Assembly: GCA_009760855.2 (NCBI GenBank)
Contig: WPIO01000014.1
Coordinates: forward strand, 2,230,001 to 2,294,000
Origin: Cristatella mucedo
Taxonomy: Eukaryota > Bryozoa > Phylactolaemata > Cristatellidae
Direction of reading: 5' to 3'
Length of the DNA stretch: 64,000 nt
Shown: positions 26,470 to 32,698 of the stretch, one piece after another
How the letters are laid out: each line of letters opens with the position of its first letter
How positions within the stretch are numbered: the stretch's first letter is position 1
Notes under the pieces: model-generated
Seen by the model: only the letters and a program-made list of their open reading frames with translations
Database searches by the model: none
Told to the model about the DNA's origin: nothing
Made by a program: the position numbers and the translations under genes

Positions 26470-29400
26470 GGCACAACAACTTGGTGCACTCTGGGAATCA
26501 AAATAAATCTCAAGCCTTACAGTGTATGCAATCAAGGCCAAAAGATACTGCCACAAGGTAGGATTAATAGAGGAAAGGAATTAATCCTGCAAATTATGCA
26601 TGCTGGCACCTTGGTTAGTCAACTAGAAGTAAAACATATGCACAAGTTTGGCGGTTTCAAGTGGGTTCAGAAACGGTTTCGGTATTCGAAGGAGAGTTTT
26701 TCTTAGCACCATCACAACAGGATGAAGCAAGAGTGTTTTGATGTTCCAAGTATCCCGTCTCAAAATATGCATCCAACAAGTGTCAGGTAGTTTTTCAGAA
26801 ATTGTCAAAGTTTTAGACATCTGGTTTCATGAATGGATAGGCCAGAAATAGTTTGAGACTGAGCAAGAAAGAAATCGATAGTGCAGTTAAAGCAACAAAC
26901 CAACCAAGTACCTTTCCTGATAAAAAAAAGAGCCATGAAACCATATACAGTTGCATTAGAAGTCTTGGCAAACACCAGATCAAACTGAGGGAATTACGAC
27001 AGAAATAATTTAAAAGAGGTCCTAAATTGCTTTTTTTTATCAGAAAAAGGCTGGTATGTGGTTTTCTATCCTATCGGGTCATCGATTTCTTCCAGCATTT
27101 CAAAACCTTCTCAAGAATGTGCCACAGTCGGCAGCAGGAGAATAGATGTTGCATAAGAATTGTGGTGGGAGTGAGTTCCACAGTCTAGGACATGTAGAGC
27201 AAAAGCTTCTGCCGCCAACTGTCTTTAAGCACAGTAATGGAGCAGCTAATTTATTGTCCATAGAGGATCCGAGGAGGCAGAAACAGATGCAGCAGTTCAG
27301 CTAGGTATAAAGGAGCCAAGCTGTACCGGGCCTTGCGGGTCAGCATAAGAACTAAACTCTTTATCTGTTTATCAACCTGAAGCCGTTGAAGCTCCTCCAG
27401 CAAGGAAGACACATTGTTTAACATCTGGGATTTTTTAACTAGTCTTGCAGCCATATTTATTTACAGGTGAAGTGGCCTTGTGGCTTTTTCCGATAGCCCA
27501 GCTAAAATGGAAGTTGCAATAATCTAGCCGATGCAGAACCAGGGAGCTAGCTATTTTTTCCAACCTACCGTGGTAGGAAGTCCCTAATCTTAGATAGGGA
27601 TCGGACGTGATGGCCAGCTGTGGAGGAAGTCTTCTTAATGAAACTTTCATGATTTAGGCAGCTGTCAAAGAGGACAACTAAATTCCGTGCATACGGTCAC
27701 AGTCGCACAACAGCAGTATCTATTAGAAGATCAAAGTCTTCTAGTCCAGCCACATCCAGGATCGAATGACTGCCAGGCAAGCAAGCATTCAGTTTATCAG
27801 TCGCTGCAGCCGATTCTGACGGCTTAAACGACAAATACAGTTCAGTATCGTCAGCATAAAAGTGACAGCCGAGTCCATGTGCCCGAATCACTTTTTCCAG
27901 AGATTCAGTATAAAAGTACTATATATACAGGTATAACAGAATATACTAGTAGGAGCTGGTATACACTCAAATACTAACGCAAATAAGTTCTTAACTTCTT
28001 TCTTTATTAGAATAGTTCATATACACTCCCAGATGATTCCAGATACCAAAATGCTAAAATGAAGCTACGTTATCTTAGTGGCCTGAAGATGATTAGCCAA
28101 GTTTATTTAGAGATCCAGTCTACTGCAACCGGATTAATCTTTTAAGACATCAATGCCCTATTTTACCTCGCAGAAAACGTCGAACAGTGGTACAACAATG
28201 AACCAGCATACTTCACGACTCCAAAGATAGATAGCCAACACATGTCTTTTCGCATGATGGTTAAAAAAGAAGAATGATGCCAATCAATTATAATGCCAAT
28301 GTAGATTCCACAAAGGCAGCATTTGCCGTTCTATCGTGTGCATTATCCTTGACCAGAAATAAACAGTTCACTATTTTCATCCTATTATAGTCCGTAAAAA
28401 ATAAATACTAATATTAATAAAATAATAATAAAACAAGAATATTACTGAATATTTCCTTATATTCAAATATACAAACATATCTTTCTAAAAAAAATCGGCA
28501 CGACAGATATTTCTAGCGCCTATGCATTTACATTCATCAGTGCATGCTGGTGATGAGCCAGCAGACTTTCAGTAACAAGCTTGCCGATATACTGAGATCA
28601 AATAAAATTGGATGCTCAGGAAACGCATGCACACACGCGCGCGCACACACACACAGACAAGCACGCATGCATGCACACACTGCACAACAAAGCTCATGAG
28701 AAAAGCAGAGGCCAGCTTGCACTTTTGCTGTTGTTTAATGCTACGACTCACCTGAGGTATCTGTGTACTTTTTCCACTCCCAGTTTCACCAACAATAATG
28801 GTGGTTTGAAAGTTCTCGAGCAGGTAAAGAATGCTGTTTCTGTACTGCACGTAAGAAATTATTTTGGAAATCGTTAGCAAGTTTAAAAGGTAGAAACATA
28901 ACTGAGATGCTTTGACGTTTGATCACAAGACAGTGCGATGGGGATCACAGGAGGACCATTGACCCCTGTATCGTCGGCCACACCAGGTTGATTCCAAAGG
29001 ATGATCACAGTGCGCATTGACCAGAGGAGAATACGCCACTAATGCCTGCTGCTGTTAAAAGTAAAAAGGATTTTGCAACAGCAAGCTAAACATAGAACCT
29101 GCTTATGCTTTGAATTAGGTAGATAAAATGAGCGAATGTATGACAGCTGATTAGACATCATGCTAATGGCTTTGAGGTATTATTGAGATACAGACAAAAG
29201 TGACATGGATTAAGACAAAGACCACTTGGTCATATGGCCCAAACACTACGACCCACGCTAAGCTCTGGCCACAACACTATATATCCAAATGTGCTGGAAG
29301 GCTCTGCATGACGTGTGTAAATATAATATACACATTGTTCTCTTAACAATAATAATACATTCTGCTGCAGCAAGAAAATGCTCATAAGCCGTTCAGCTGG

Positions 29401-30957
29401 AACTGTAAATATATTCAACTAGCATGAGATTGTGTAGCCAAGAACAATGTATGTTGAACGATTAGTCATAAATAGTAAGACCGCCATTCTTCATGGTTGC
29501 CAGATTTTACTGGACTTGGAAAACTGAAAGATGTGCCTGGACATTGAAAGCTGAAAACAGCAGAACTATGCTCTTGTGTGGAAACTGCACACCTTCCAGC
29601 CTGGCAGGCCGAGCTACTTATTCGAGCGTTCAAACAAGTGGCGTGATCATCTGCAAAGTGCCTAGAAAGAGATTAATTTCTCTGAGGGTGCTTTACAAAT
29701 GTATATTATTATCAACCCCGGTCAAAGTGATTGTATTTGATGACCGAGGTGGTGTGCTCAAGCCCCATGGCATATGTGAAGTGCCTGAATAGAGATGAAG
29801 TTCTCTAGGGGTGCAATACAAATAAATTATCTATTATCTATTTATTATTCCCTTGAAGGCCAATCAATCCCAATGAAGTCATTTTTCGTATGTCTCAATT
29901 ACCTTGTCATTCTCTCACAGCACTAGCTTATACCTCCTTGCTAAAGCCAAATAAAAAAATCATGCGTTCGGCCTCGAGTCACACTCACTTCGTGCAAGTG
30001 GAGAGTATGTGAGTGCCAAACCAAGTCCTAAAGGCGGCAACATAGATATATATGTTAGCTCATAAAGCACCTACAGCCATCTATTGTGGGCCTGCAGCTG
30101 TCTGCGTGCAGTCTTGTGAGTGCCCGATCATCGATGGTTGATGTTGGTTGCAGGTGTAGGAGAGAATTACCACCACGAGGTTGCCATGAGCAACAGCTAC
30201 AGTTGGGCTAGACACACGACCACCTAGGGCTCAGGCACTTATTGTACTGTAAGCGTAGGCCAAAGCTCAGTAGCTACGAGTGCATCGACTCTGTCGGATG
30301 TGCTTTACGAAACTGCACGAGGACTTGAACACTTGCAAGCCTTACTGATGATCCAAGCTTGCAAGCTGGGCGAACACACTGCTAAAAGAGTCGGCCAGAC
30401 ATTCGATACACTGGTCAAAAAACTATCTCGAGTGCGAGCAGAGGCCGAATACTCAGACAGGGAGACGAGGTCAATAGCTTTAGTGGCACGCTCGGCATCC
30501 GGACGTGGACCGGTGATGTTGGCTGGGTGATGATGCACGGCGGCGGCATAATGGCTTTACAGCCGCATAAGTTCTTGACTGGCTCGCTGAATAATAATTG
30601 GAAGAAGATTCATTTTAAATTACCTTAAATACAGGGAGCTTCTCTCTCTGCTGCTGAATGGACAGCGCAATGTATGGGTTGTACGCAACTGCGGCGGGCT
30701 CGCTATCTCTTTCTTCTTTAAGAGCCTCACCGGGAGCTTCGGTACCTGAAGGAGCCACAAAAACGGATGCTCGCGGCAGTAGCGGATCGGCTAAGCATGA
30801 GCAGGTCGTCATCCAAGCCTGGATGACGACGTACAGAAATGCTCGCGCCGCTCGCCACTGAGTGCCCCGGCGACGAGCAATTGGATAAGATACTGGCTTC
30901 GACGAAAGTGAAGTGCAACTTACCGGGCTTCCAAAACTTTGCTGTGTAGTGAGCCAT
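1014..30957 (-). CDS. DHX35: DHX35, DEAH-box RNA helicase of the spliceosome (24 coding exons)
   Basis: Joined exons (high to low): 30957-30924, 30745-30624, 28844-28752, 22286-22209, 18796-18692, 15521-15460, 12876-12807, 12189-12130, 12040-11928, 11041-10945, 9891-9860, 9573-9489, 9340-9244, 9111-9058, 7335-7237, 6876-6752, 6592-6538, 6288-6193, 5363-5269, 4155-4078, 3979-3850, 3774-3615, 1854-1743, 1058-1014. All phases match; total 2097 nt, 698 residues plus TAA. Motifs by residue: [10 protein letters not shown] 71-79, Ia TQPRRVSA 100-107, Ib TDGML 147-151, II DEVH 170-173, III SAT 202-204, IV FLTG 274-277, V from 334, [10 protein letters not shown] 382-389, then the winged-helix, ratchet and OB-fold region. 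Known for the family: ATP-driven 3'-5' RNA helicase found in spliceosomal C complexes with the G-patch protein GPATCH1. Collinearity with human DHX35 to the C terminus makes the assignment firm. DEVH in place of DEAH is unusual. Confidence 0.96.
1743..1854 (-). CDS. DHX35: DHX35 exon 23
   Basis: Acceptor TTATAG, donor ACG|GTAAGT, 37 codons. Encodes [20 protein letters not shown], then [17 protein letters not shown], matching VVYNEVIQTSKYYMRDVTAIESAWLLELAPHFYQQGT. Read-through would add only seven residues, so splicing to exon 24 is preferred. Confidence 0.94.
2732..3501 (-). mobile_element. L2-clade LINE, family 1, 5'-truncated copy
   Basis: Lies in DHX35 intron 22, in the same orientation as the gene. 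The minus strand reads the C-terminal part of the LINE protein ([20 protein letters not shown], later [20 protein letters not shown]), then a 3' UTR and an AAT-type tail next to a G-run. The fragment of about 160 residues is open and looks young. The 5' end is lost within the RT thumb region. Confidence 0.9.
3615..3774 (-). CDS. DHX35: DHX35 exon 22, OB-fold region
   Basis: Acceptor TTGTAG, donor TG|GTGAGA. This is the largest coding exon at 160 nt. Encodes [20 protein letters not shown], then [19 protein letters not shown], matching the OB-fold region of human DHX35 ([31 protein letters not shown]). Confidence 0.95.
3850..3979 (-). CDS. DHX35: DHX35 exon 21
   Basis: Acceptor TTGCAG, donor G|GTGAGT, 43 codons plus one base. 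Encodes [20 protein letters not shown], then [17 protein letters not shown], collinear with KWCQEHFLNYKGLVRAATVREQLKKLLVKF. It is separated from exon 22 by a 75-bp intron. Confidence 0.95.
4078..4155 (-). CDS. DHX35: DHX35 exon 20
   Basis: Acceptor TTTCAG, donor AAG|GTAAAC, 26 codons. Encodes [20 protein letters not shown], then YLAFIK, matching FAVEEGDHLTMLNIYEAFIK. The basic DKKKR replaces VHRK of the human sequence. Confidence 0.95.
4590..4643. repeat. CG/CA dinucleotide microsatellite
   Basis: A short alternating CG tract runs into about 22 CA units. It lies in DHX35 intron 19. Alternating purine-pyrimidine DNA of this kind can form Z-DNA. Confidence 0.95.
5269..5363 (-). CDS. DHX35: DHX35 exon 19
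   Basis: Acceptor TCATAG, donor GCA|GTGAGT, 31 codons plus two bases. Encodes [20 protein letters not shown], then PPNQKIKA, matching CSQEILSIAAMMQIQNIFVVPPNQK of human. Confidence 0.95.
6193..6288 (-). CDS. DHX35: DHX35 exon 18, ratchet region
   Basis: Acceptor TTGCAG, donor G|GTCAGT. Encodes [20 protein letters not shown], then [11 protein letters not shown]. The block LT.PLG..MAEFPL.P..AKML is typical of the DEAH ratchet-like domain. Confidence 0.95.
6538..6592 (-). CDS. DHX35: DHX35 exon 17
   Basis: Acceptor TTTCAG, donor G|GTACGC, 55 nt. Encodes [18 protein letters not shown], matching [19 protein letters not shown] of the human protein. Confidence 0.95.
6752..6876 (-). CDS. DHX35: DHX35 exon 16, winged-helix start
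   Basis: Acceptor TCGCAG, donor TCG|GTGAGG. Encodes [20 protein letters not shown], then [19 protein letters not shown]. This matches the winged-helix region of human DHX35 (STVPEMQRSNLAPVILQLK) that follows the helicase core. Confidence 0.95.
6967..7210. repeat. GA-rich microsatellite filling DHX35 intron 15
   Basis: About 240 bases of GA repeat with G-runs on the plus strand. On the DHX35 transcript this is a pyrimidine-rich tract occupying most of the 360-bp intron between exons 15 and 16. Long open frames across it are repeat artefacts. Confidence 0.95.
7237..7335 (-). CDS. DHX35: DHX35 exon 15, motif VI
   Basis: Acceptor TTTCAG, donor G|GTAGCT. Encodes [14 protein letters not shown], then [18 protein letters not shown]. 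Motif [10 protein letters not shown], supplies the arginine finger; relatives have QRAGR(A/G)GR. The following intron is almost entirely a pyrimidine-rich repeat on the transcript strand. Confidence 0.95.
8202..8278 (+). mobile_element. L2-type LINE family 2, 3'-end fragment
   Basis: Matches the extreme 3' end of the copies ending near 20,740 and 48,090 (GAGTGC.CTATACAAAACTCT followed by AACACCCACA). It is a diverged fragment of about 75 bp in DHX35 intron 14, antisense to the gene. Confidence 0.6.
9058..9111 (-). CDS. DHX35: DHX35 exon 14
   Basis: Acceptor TTGCAG, donor G|GTGAGT, 54 nt. Encodes [18 protein letters not shown], nearly identical to YVIDCGFVKLRAYNPRTAI of human DHX35, just after motif V. 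Confidence 0.95.
9244..9340 (-). CDS. DHX35: DHX35 exon 13, motif V
   Basis: Acceptor CTCTAG, donor G|GTGAGT. Encodes [16 protein letters not shown], then [16 protein letters not shown]. Motif V is usually ATN(I/V)AETSITI.G; here the conserved Thr-Ser-Ile is Ala-Ser-Val and a Pro precedes Gly. Confidence 0.93.
9489..9573 (-). CDS. DHX35: DHX35 exon 12
   Basis: Acceptor TTGCAG, donor CAG|GTGTGG, 28 codons. Contains [15 protein letters not shown], matching the family block LRVLPMYAGLPSFEQ. The stretch before it ([13 protein letters not shown]) is shorter than in human and accounts for part of the small length difference. Confidence 0.92.
9860..9891 (-). CDS. DHX35: DHX35 exon 11 (32-nt microexon-like)
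   Basis: Acceptor TTTGCAG, donor AT|GTAAGT. Encodes [10 protein letters not shown] plus two bases of an Ile codon. It matches EEVETVVSMLIE of human DHX35. At 32 nt it is the shortest coding exon of the gene. Both splice sites are strong, and the phases on each side require it. Confidence 0.88.
10058..10185 (+). mobile_element. Probable old copy of SINE family 2
   Basis: A tRNA-like head (GATAGCAC...) and a diverged B box (GGTTAGAGTCC) are followed by AAGGCTATTGAACCAGC, close to the 3' part of the copy at 56,470 (AAGGCTGCTAAACCAGC). It lies in DHX35 intron 10. Confidence 0.4.
10516..10868 (-). mobile_element. L2-clade LINE family 1, 3' fragment
   Basis: Contains the AAT tail, the TCTAGGCGC-type 3' UTR segment (diverged) and the last part of the coding region in the same order as the copy at 2732. 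More diverged than that copy. It ends about 75 bp from DHX35 exon 10. Confidence 0.8.
10945..11041 (-). CDS. DHX35: DHX35 exon 10, motif IV
   Basis: Acceptor TTACAG. Encodes [17 protein letters not shown] and GDILAFLTG (motif IV). The best donor is GTG|GTATGT, giving FLTG-Val-Glu-Glu across the junction where relatives have FLTG-Gln-Glu-Glu. A weaker donor three bases earlier would delete that residue. An L2 fragment ends about 75 bp downstream in the intron. Confidence 0.88.
11090..11165 (-). mobile_element. SINE family 2 fragment (tail side)
   Basis: AGAAAACCCTTTGCGACTAT resembles the reversed tail of SINE family 2 (CAGAAGAGCCTTTGCGGCTA at 25,745). Only the tail half is recognisable. It lies in DHX35 intron 9. 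Confidence 0.3.
11773..11808. repeat. CA microsatellite
   Basis: About 18 CA units in DHX35 intron 9. Confidence 0.95.
11928..12040 (-). CDS. DHX35: DHX35 exon 9
   Basis: Acceptor TTGTAG, donor GA|GTAAGA, 37 codons plus two bases. Encodes the start of the second RecA domain, with [15 protein letters not shown] matching the family block TVEGRTFPVDIFY. The preceding stretch (HFYNYF...) is less conserved, as in other animals. Confidence 0.9.
12130..12189 (-). CDS. DHX35: DHX35 exon 8, motif III
   Basis: Acceptor TTTTAG, donor CAG|GTATGC, 20 codons (residues 189-208). Encodes [20 protein letters not shown] is motif III, which links ATP hydrolysis to unwinding. The intron between this and the next exon is only 89 bp. 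Confidence 0.96.
12285..12582. mobile_element. hAT-type non-autonomous element (298 bp)
   Basis: Ends are inverted: CAGTGGCAGA at the left and TCTGCCACTG at the right. They are flanked by near-identical 8-bp duplications, CCTGGAGG (12277-12284) and CCTTGAGG (12583-12590). Eight-base duplications and CAGTGGC ends are hAT hallmarks. The interior has two long G-runs and no transposase ORF. It lies in DHX35 intron 7. Confidence 0.75.
12807..12876 (-). CDS. DHX35: DHX35 exon 7, Walker B (DEVH)
   Basis: Acceptor GGCAG, donor AAG|GTGAGA. Encodes [19 protein letters not shown]. Motif II reads Asp-Glu-Val-His where human DHX35 and most relatives have Asp-Glu-Ala-His. The catalytic Asp, Glu and His are kept, so ATPase activity is expected. 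Confidence 0.95.
13420..14992 (+). mobile_element. L2-clade LINE family 1 with intact reverse transcriptase half
   Basis: Lies in DHX35 intron 6, antisense to the gene. It starts within the RT domain and runs through the 3' UTR to an ATT tail (about 14,966-14,992). The short match TAAATAGGG on both sides may be the target duplication. The endonuclease domain is missing, so the copy is dead on arrival, but the remaining frame is unbroken. Confidence 0.92.
13421..14752 (+). CDS. L2 ORF2 fragment: reverse transcriptase and C-terminal domain
   Basis: 443 codons, open, without its own start because the copy is 5'-truncated. Reverse transcriptase motifs in order: [17 protein letters not shown] (first catalytic Asp), [14 protein letters not shown], and [12 protein letters not shown] with the YADD active site at about residues 160-163. 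The end holds [20 protein letters not shown] and [10 protein letters not shown], typical of L2/CR1-like LINEs. In a complete element this protein reverse-transcribes the LINE RNA at nicked genomic DNA. Confidence 0.92.
   Translation, partial: LLPFLSKTLERVAADQLNSYIETSHLASKFQSGFRANHSTESALLRVYNDLLRNADMGRVSLLVLLDLSAAFDTIDHKVLLERLSSRLGITGTALQWFRSYLSGRLQSVDANGQRSSEVPLKYGVPQGSVLGPVLFTVYTLPLADVIAKHNLGFHFYADDTQLYLCFDPSQPSSTSNSLNSLAACIDDIRSWMAANFLKLNDDKTNLLVMGKPSVIQKLERLTFKIGSASISPVASARNLGVIFQSDLSLDDHISSTVKSAYFQLHNIAKIRACLDKDTTSKLVHAFVTSRLDFCNSLLTGLPACAIRRLQLVQNSAARLVCREHRSCHITPLLADLHWLPVKQRIDFKVLSLTFRSLHSMAPAYLSDILPHQAKHRTTRFSESNSLEIPHTNLKSFGDRAFSSYAPTAWNSLPTCIRTSPDLTTFKRNLKTYLFRTAFSGSL
15460..15521 (-). 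CDS. DHX35: DHX35 exon 6, motif Ib
   Basis: Acceptor TTGTAG, donor AG|GTACTT, 20 codons plus two bases. Encodes [25 protein letters not shown] is the RNA-contacting motif Ib of DEAH helicases. The short exon sits between a 3.2-kb and a 2.6-kb intron, and the latter contains an L2 insertion. Confidence 0.93.
18692..18796 (-). CDS. DHX35: DHX35 exon 5
   Basis: Acceptor TTTCAG, donor AAG|GTACGC, 35 codons (residues 110-144). Encodes [10 protein letters not shown] and GYKIRFDSC. The latter matches the family block GYCIRFDDC that ends in RIK before motif Ib. Confidence 0.95.
19055..19125 (+). mobile_element. L2-type 3' tail fragment
   Basis: AAAGTGCCTAGACCGAATCAGTTCTCTTACG-type tail, ending in ATTATTATTATGATTATT. 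It corresponds to the last 60 bases of LINE family 1. No more of the element is visible upstream. Confidence 0.5.
19893..20741 (+). mobile_element. L2-type LINE family 2, 3' half
   Basis: Lies in DHX35 intron 4, antisense to the gene. Encodes pieces of the C-terminal region ([15 protein letters not shown], then [20 protein letters not shown]) with several stops, then [20 protein letters not shown] and an ACATT-repeat tail at 20,727-20,741. Very similar to the right half of the copy at 45,810-48,092. Confidence 0.88.
20853..20926. repeat. GA microsatellite
   Basis: About 37 uninterrupted GA units in DHX35 intron 4, 110 bases after the LINE family 2 copy. Confidence 0.95.
22209..22286 (-). CDS. 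DHX35: DHX35 exon 4, motif Ia
   Basis: Acceptor TTGTAG, donor ACA|GTAAGT, 26 codons (residues 84-109). Contains YLLEVGW and motif Ia, [10 protein letters not shown], which contacts RNA and couples to ATP binding. The intron before it is the longest of the gene at 6.5 kb. Confidence 0.95.
23380..23490 (+). mobile_element. L2/SINE-type 3' tail fragment
   Basis: GAATAGAGATTACATTCTCT, then AAGATGCTATACAAAAGAT and ATTATTATTAT. This is the tail shared by LINE family 1 and SINE family 1, without a recognisable body. Confidence 0.45.
23541..24150 (-). mobile_element. L2-clade LINE family 1 copy, interrupted
   Basis: Same 3' UTR and coding order as the copy at 2732, with more decay and frameshifts. 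It is interrupted at 24024-24117 by a second short copy of its own tail. It lies in DHX35 intron 3. Confidence 0.85.
24024..24117 (-). mobile_element. Tail-only L2 insertion nested in an L2 copy
   Basis: 94 bases consisting of an AAT tail and the last part of the LINE 3' UTR, flanked by GAATGAA on both sides (24017-24023 and 24118-24124). The host LINE sequence continues after the second GAATGAA. This is an extremely 5'-truncated insertion. Confidence 0.8.
25745..25870 (-). mobile_element. SINE family 2 copy
   Basis: On the minus strand a tRNA-like head with GGTAAGGTGCTCAC-type sequence is followed by GATCGTGG-like B-box remnants, then a GTGGTCGG/CCGACCAC hairpin and the AAGGCTCTTCT tail. 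Shares head and tail with the copies at 31,885, 48,693 and 56,468. It lies in DHX35 intron 3. Confidence 0.55.
26393..26462. repeat. CA microsatellite
   Basis: About 35 CA units in DHX35 intron 3. It produces long His-Thr and Cys-Val open frames that are not genes. Confidence 0.95.
27122..27905 (-). mobile_element. L2-type LINE family 2, decayed copy
   Basis: On the minus strand reads [20 protein letters not shown], then ARDLV-type and [10 protein letters not shown] stretches, ending at a 3' UTR with GTGGAACTC-like sequence. Many stops and frameshifts break the frame. The YADD motif is still visible. It lies in DHX35 intron 3, in the same direction as the gene. Confidence 0.85.
28752..28844 (-). 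CDS. DHX35: DHX35 exon 3, Walker A
   Basis: Acceptor GTGCAG, donor CAG|GTGAGT, 31 codons in phase 0. Carries motif [14 protein letters not shown], which binds the ATP phosphates. Human DHX35 has GETGCGKST; the Ser here is the commoner DEAH-family residue. Confidence 0.96.
29648..29716 (+). mobile_element. L2-type 3' tail fragment
   Basis: AAGTGCCTAGAAAGAGATTA, then TTTCTCTGAGGGTGCTTTAC and a short ATT run. This is the family 1 tail only. It lies in DHX35 intron 2. Confidence 0.6.
29718..29835 (+). mobile_element. SINE family 1, partial copy
   Basis: Diverged head (GACCGAGGTGGTGTGCTCAA, then GCCCCATGGCATATGTGAAG) followed by the shared tail TGCCTGAATAGAGATGAAGT and TCTCTAGGGGTGCAATACAA. It lies directly behind the L2 tail fragment. 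Confidence 0.55.
30624..30745 (-). CDS. DHX35: DHX35 exon 2
   Basis: Acceptor TTCAG|GT and donor AAG|GTAATT. Encodes residues 12-52, from TEAPGE to the conserved [19 protein letters not shown] block. This block precedes the helicase core and is a signature of DHX35. Ends in phase 0. Confidence 0.95.
30924..30957 (-). CDS. DHX35: DHX35 exon 1 (start codon)
   Basis: Encodes [11 protein letters not shown] plus the first base of Gly12. FW.PG near the N terminus matches vertebrate DHX35 (KFWRPG). The ATG is followed by G. The donor is G|GTAAGT and the phase is 1. No other in-frame ATG gives a better match to the family. Confidence 0.9.
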
Positions 30958-31150
30958 TTGCAGACTCTGGTGCTTTCCAGTGGCAGATTTCTTGAGACGC
31001 CTCAGACTGCAGCCTAGTGGCGCCAAGGAGTGCGACCCTTGGCAGCCTCACAACCGTCGGGGCAAGAGCCAAGGACTCGCGCCATGCGTGGCCCGCAAAT
31101 AGCGGAAGTTGACATGCGGTCAGTGAGGAGAGGCAATGGCAAACGGTGAG
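30958..31150 (-). promoter_or_regulatory. DHX35: DHX35 promoter region with ETS-like site
   Basis: The 190 bases upstream of the DHX35 ATG are richer in CpG than the introns and lack a TATA box. GCGGAAGT at 31102-31109 is an ETS-family core motif, common near start sites of animal housekeeping genes. No transcription start can be fixed from sequence alone. Confidence 0.4.
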
Positions 31151-31309
31151 ATTTTAAGTAAGGTTAGTTCAGTAATATTAATTTAATAATAAATATTAAG
31201 ATGCATCGTGGTGCAAAAGCCATGAATGTTTGAGAAGCGCTGAATCCGGTTTAGGGATCGTTGCAGCCGTTGCTGAGAGGGCGTGGCTCAGACATGGATT
31301 AGATTAGAG

Positions 31310-31496
31310 CAGCGGTTCTCAACCTGTAGGTCGTGACTCCTTTGGGAGTCAAACGACCCTTTCACTGGGGTCTCCCTAGACCATCGGAAAACACGCGTTT
31401 CCACATTTTGCACACAATAATTTTATAATTGGGGTCGCCATAACAAGAGGAACTTATTAAATAGGGTCGCGGCATTAGGAAGGTAGAGAACCACTG
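31310..31496. mobile_element. hAT non-autonomous element resembling SPIN/URR1
   Basis: 187 bp with inverted ends CAGCGGTTCTCAACCT and (reversed) CAGTGGTTCTCTACCT, matching at 14 of 16 bases. The flanks GATTAGAG (31302-31309) and GGTTAAAG (31497-31504) look like an 8-bp duplication with two changes. The interior (GACCATCGGAAAACAC, GAGGAACTTATTAAA, GGGTCGCGGCATTAGGAAGG) closely resembles, from memory, the SPIN/URR1 group of hAT-Charlie miniature elements known from rodents and other animals. No transposase is encoded. It ends 353 bases upstream of the DHX35 ATG. Confidence 0.82.
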
Positions 31497-31504
31497 GGTT
31501 AAAG

Positions 31505-32573
31505 GGCTCATTCCTTCCCCGTCACACTCATCCACGTACCAAAATTTTGAAAGTCGTGCATGAGCACGTCCCGTAAACAGAAGTTGCTGCTGATTCTCTA
31601 GCCGGCACTGATCAATTTTAAGAGAGCAGGTGCAAATATAAATGCAAAAGGCTAAGTGCACTTTAAATTTCGTTTGATTTGCATTCATAAAGCAACTATT
31701 TCCAGAGATGTGCTCATAAAAGGTGGCTGGAAATACGCAAGGCATTAGTTGCCAATCGGAAATTCAGTGAAACACTACTCGATGCGGAGGGAAGAGACAC
31801 ATGTAAAAGAATGTACGAAAGTGGACAAAGTGGAAGTGAAAAGTAAAGCTCGGCTGATCCAACGGCCTCGTTTATATAGCGACAGAAGAGCCTTACGACT
31901 ATCGCTCCGCTTGCATTAGGCCTTGACAGAATTTTCTGCTTGCTGCAGGGCTCAAACTCGGACTTGGATTATGAAGTGCGAGCACCTTACCGCTAGTCTG
32001 AGACCTCGGTGTTAGGTGTACAGTTCAATTGAGGTAAGTATTAAACAGTTTTCATTCTATCTTTGAGTTAGTAGTACAAGAAAAATTAGCAAGGCAACCG
32101 TTACTTTTCGAGAGACAATTCTCTTTTCCGCTAGAAATGGACTCCGATAAAAACTCGAGATACAAACAATGAATAAATTCAATAGGCGCCACGCTTTAGA
32201 AACTCTACATAATATTGCAAGTTTCGCAAAATGCAACAACAACAAGAGAATGAAGAAGAAGCCAATGCGAGTCGCGCTTTTGAAACTCAATGAACACTGA
32301 CTTATGTTAAACGGTACAACGAGGTATTGGAGAAGCTAGCGATGGTCACGATAATCCTGCCCAAATAAGGCTTGAATTCCTTCAAAAGAAGCAGAAACAA
32401 GTAGCCCCATATTTAGCTAATGACCTTTAATGACCTTTTATGCTCTTTAGAAGCTCAACGAAATCGAGGTTTCCGTCAAATTCGAAAACAAACAGAGACG
32501 ATGCAAAGCGAATTAATATGCAACATGCGATACGATGCAAATCAAATGATGATTTTCCGTGATTCTCCACTGC
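31505..32573. other. Intergenic stretch, mostly unassigned
   Basis: Apart from a SINE family 2 copy at 31,880-32,010, I see no gene or recognisable repeat here. Base composition is like the DHX35 introns. Confidence 0.5.
31880..32010 (-). mobile_element. SINE family 2 copy
   Basis: The minus strand reads CTCAGACTAGCGGTAAGGTG, then a degenerate B box, GCAAGCGGAGCGATAGTC and AAGGCTCTTCTG. Same order as the plus-strand copy at 56,468. Confidence 0.55.
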
Positions 32574-32698
32574 TCATCGCTATCATCATCGCTATCATCA
32601 TCGCTATCATCATCGCTATCATCATCGCATCATCATCGCATCATCATCGCTATCATCATCGCATCATCATCGCTATCATCATCGCTATCATCATCATT
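32574..32698. repeat. 12-bp minisatellite (TATCATCATCGC)
   Basis: About ten units of TATCATCATCGC with shorter 9-base variants lacking TAT. Because both unit lengths are multiples of three, one frame reads Ala-Ile-Ile-Ile repeatedly. This is coincidence, not a gene. Confidence 0.9.

Noticed and set aside
26195-26706. His-Thr and Cys-Val open frames of 100-150 codons
   Set aside because: Artefact of the CA repeat at 26,393-26,462.
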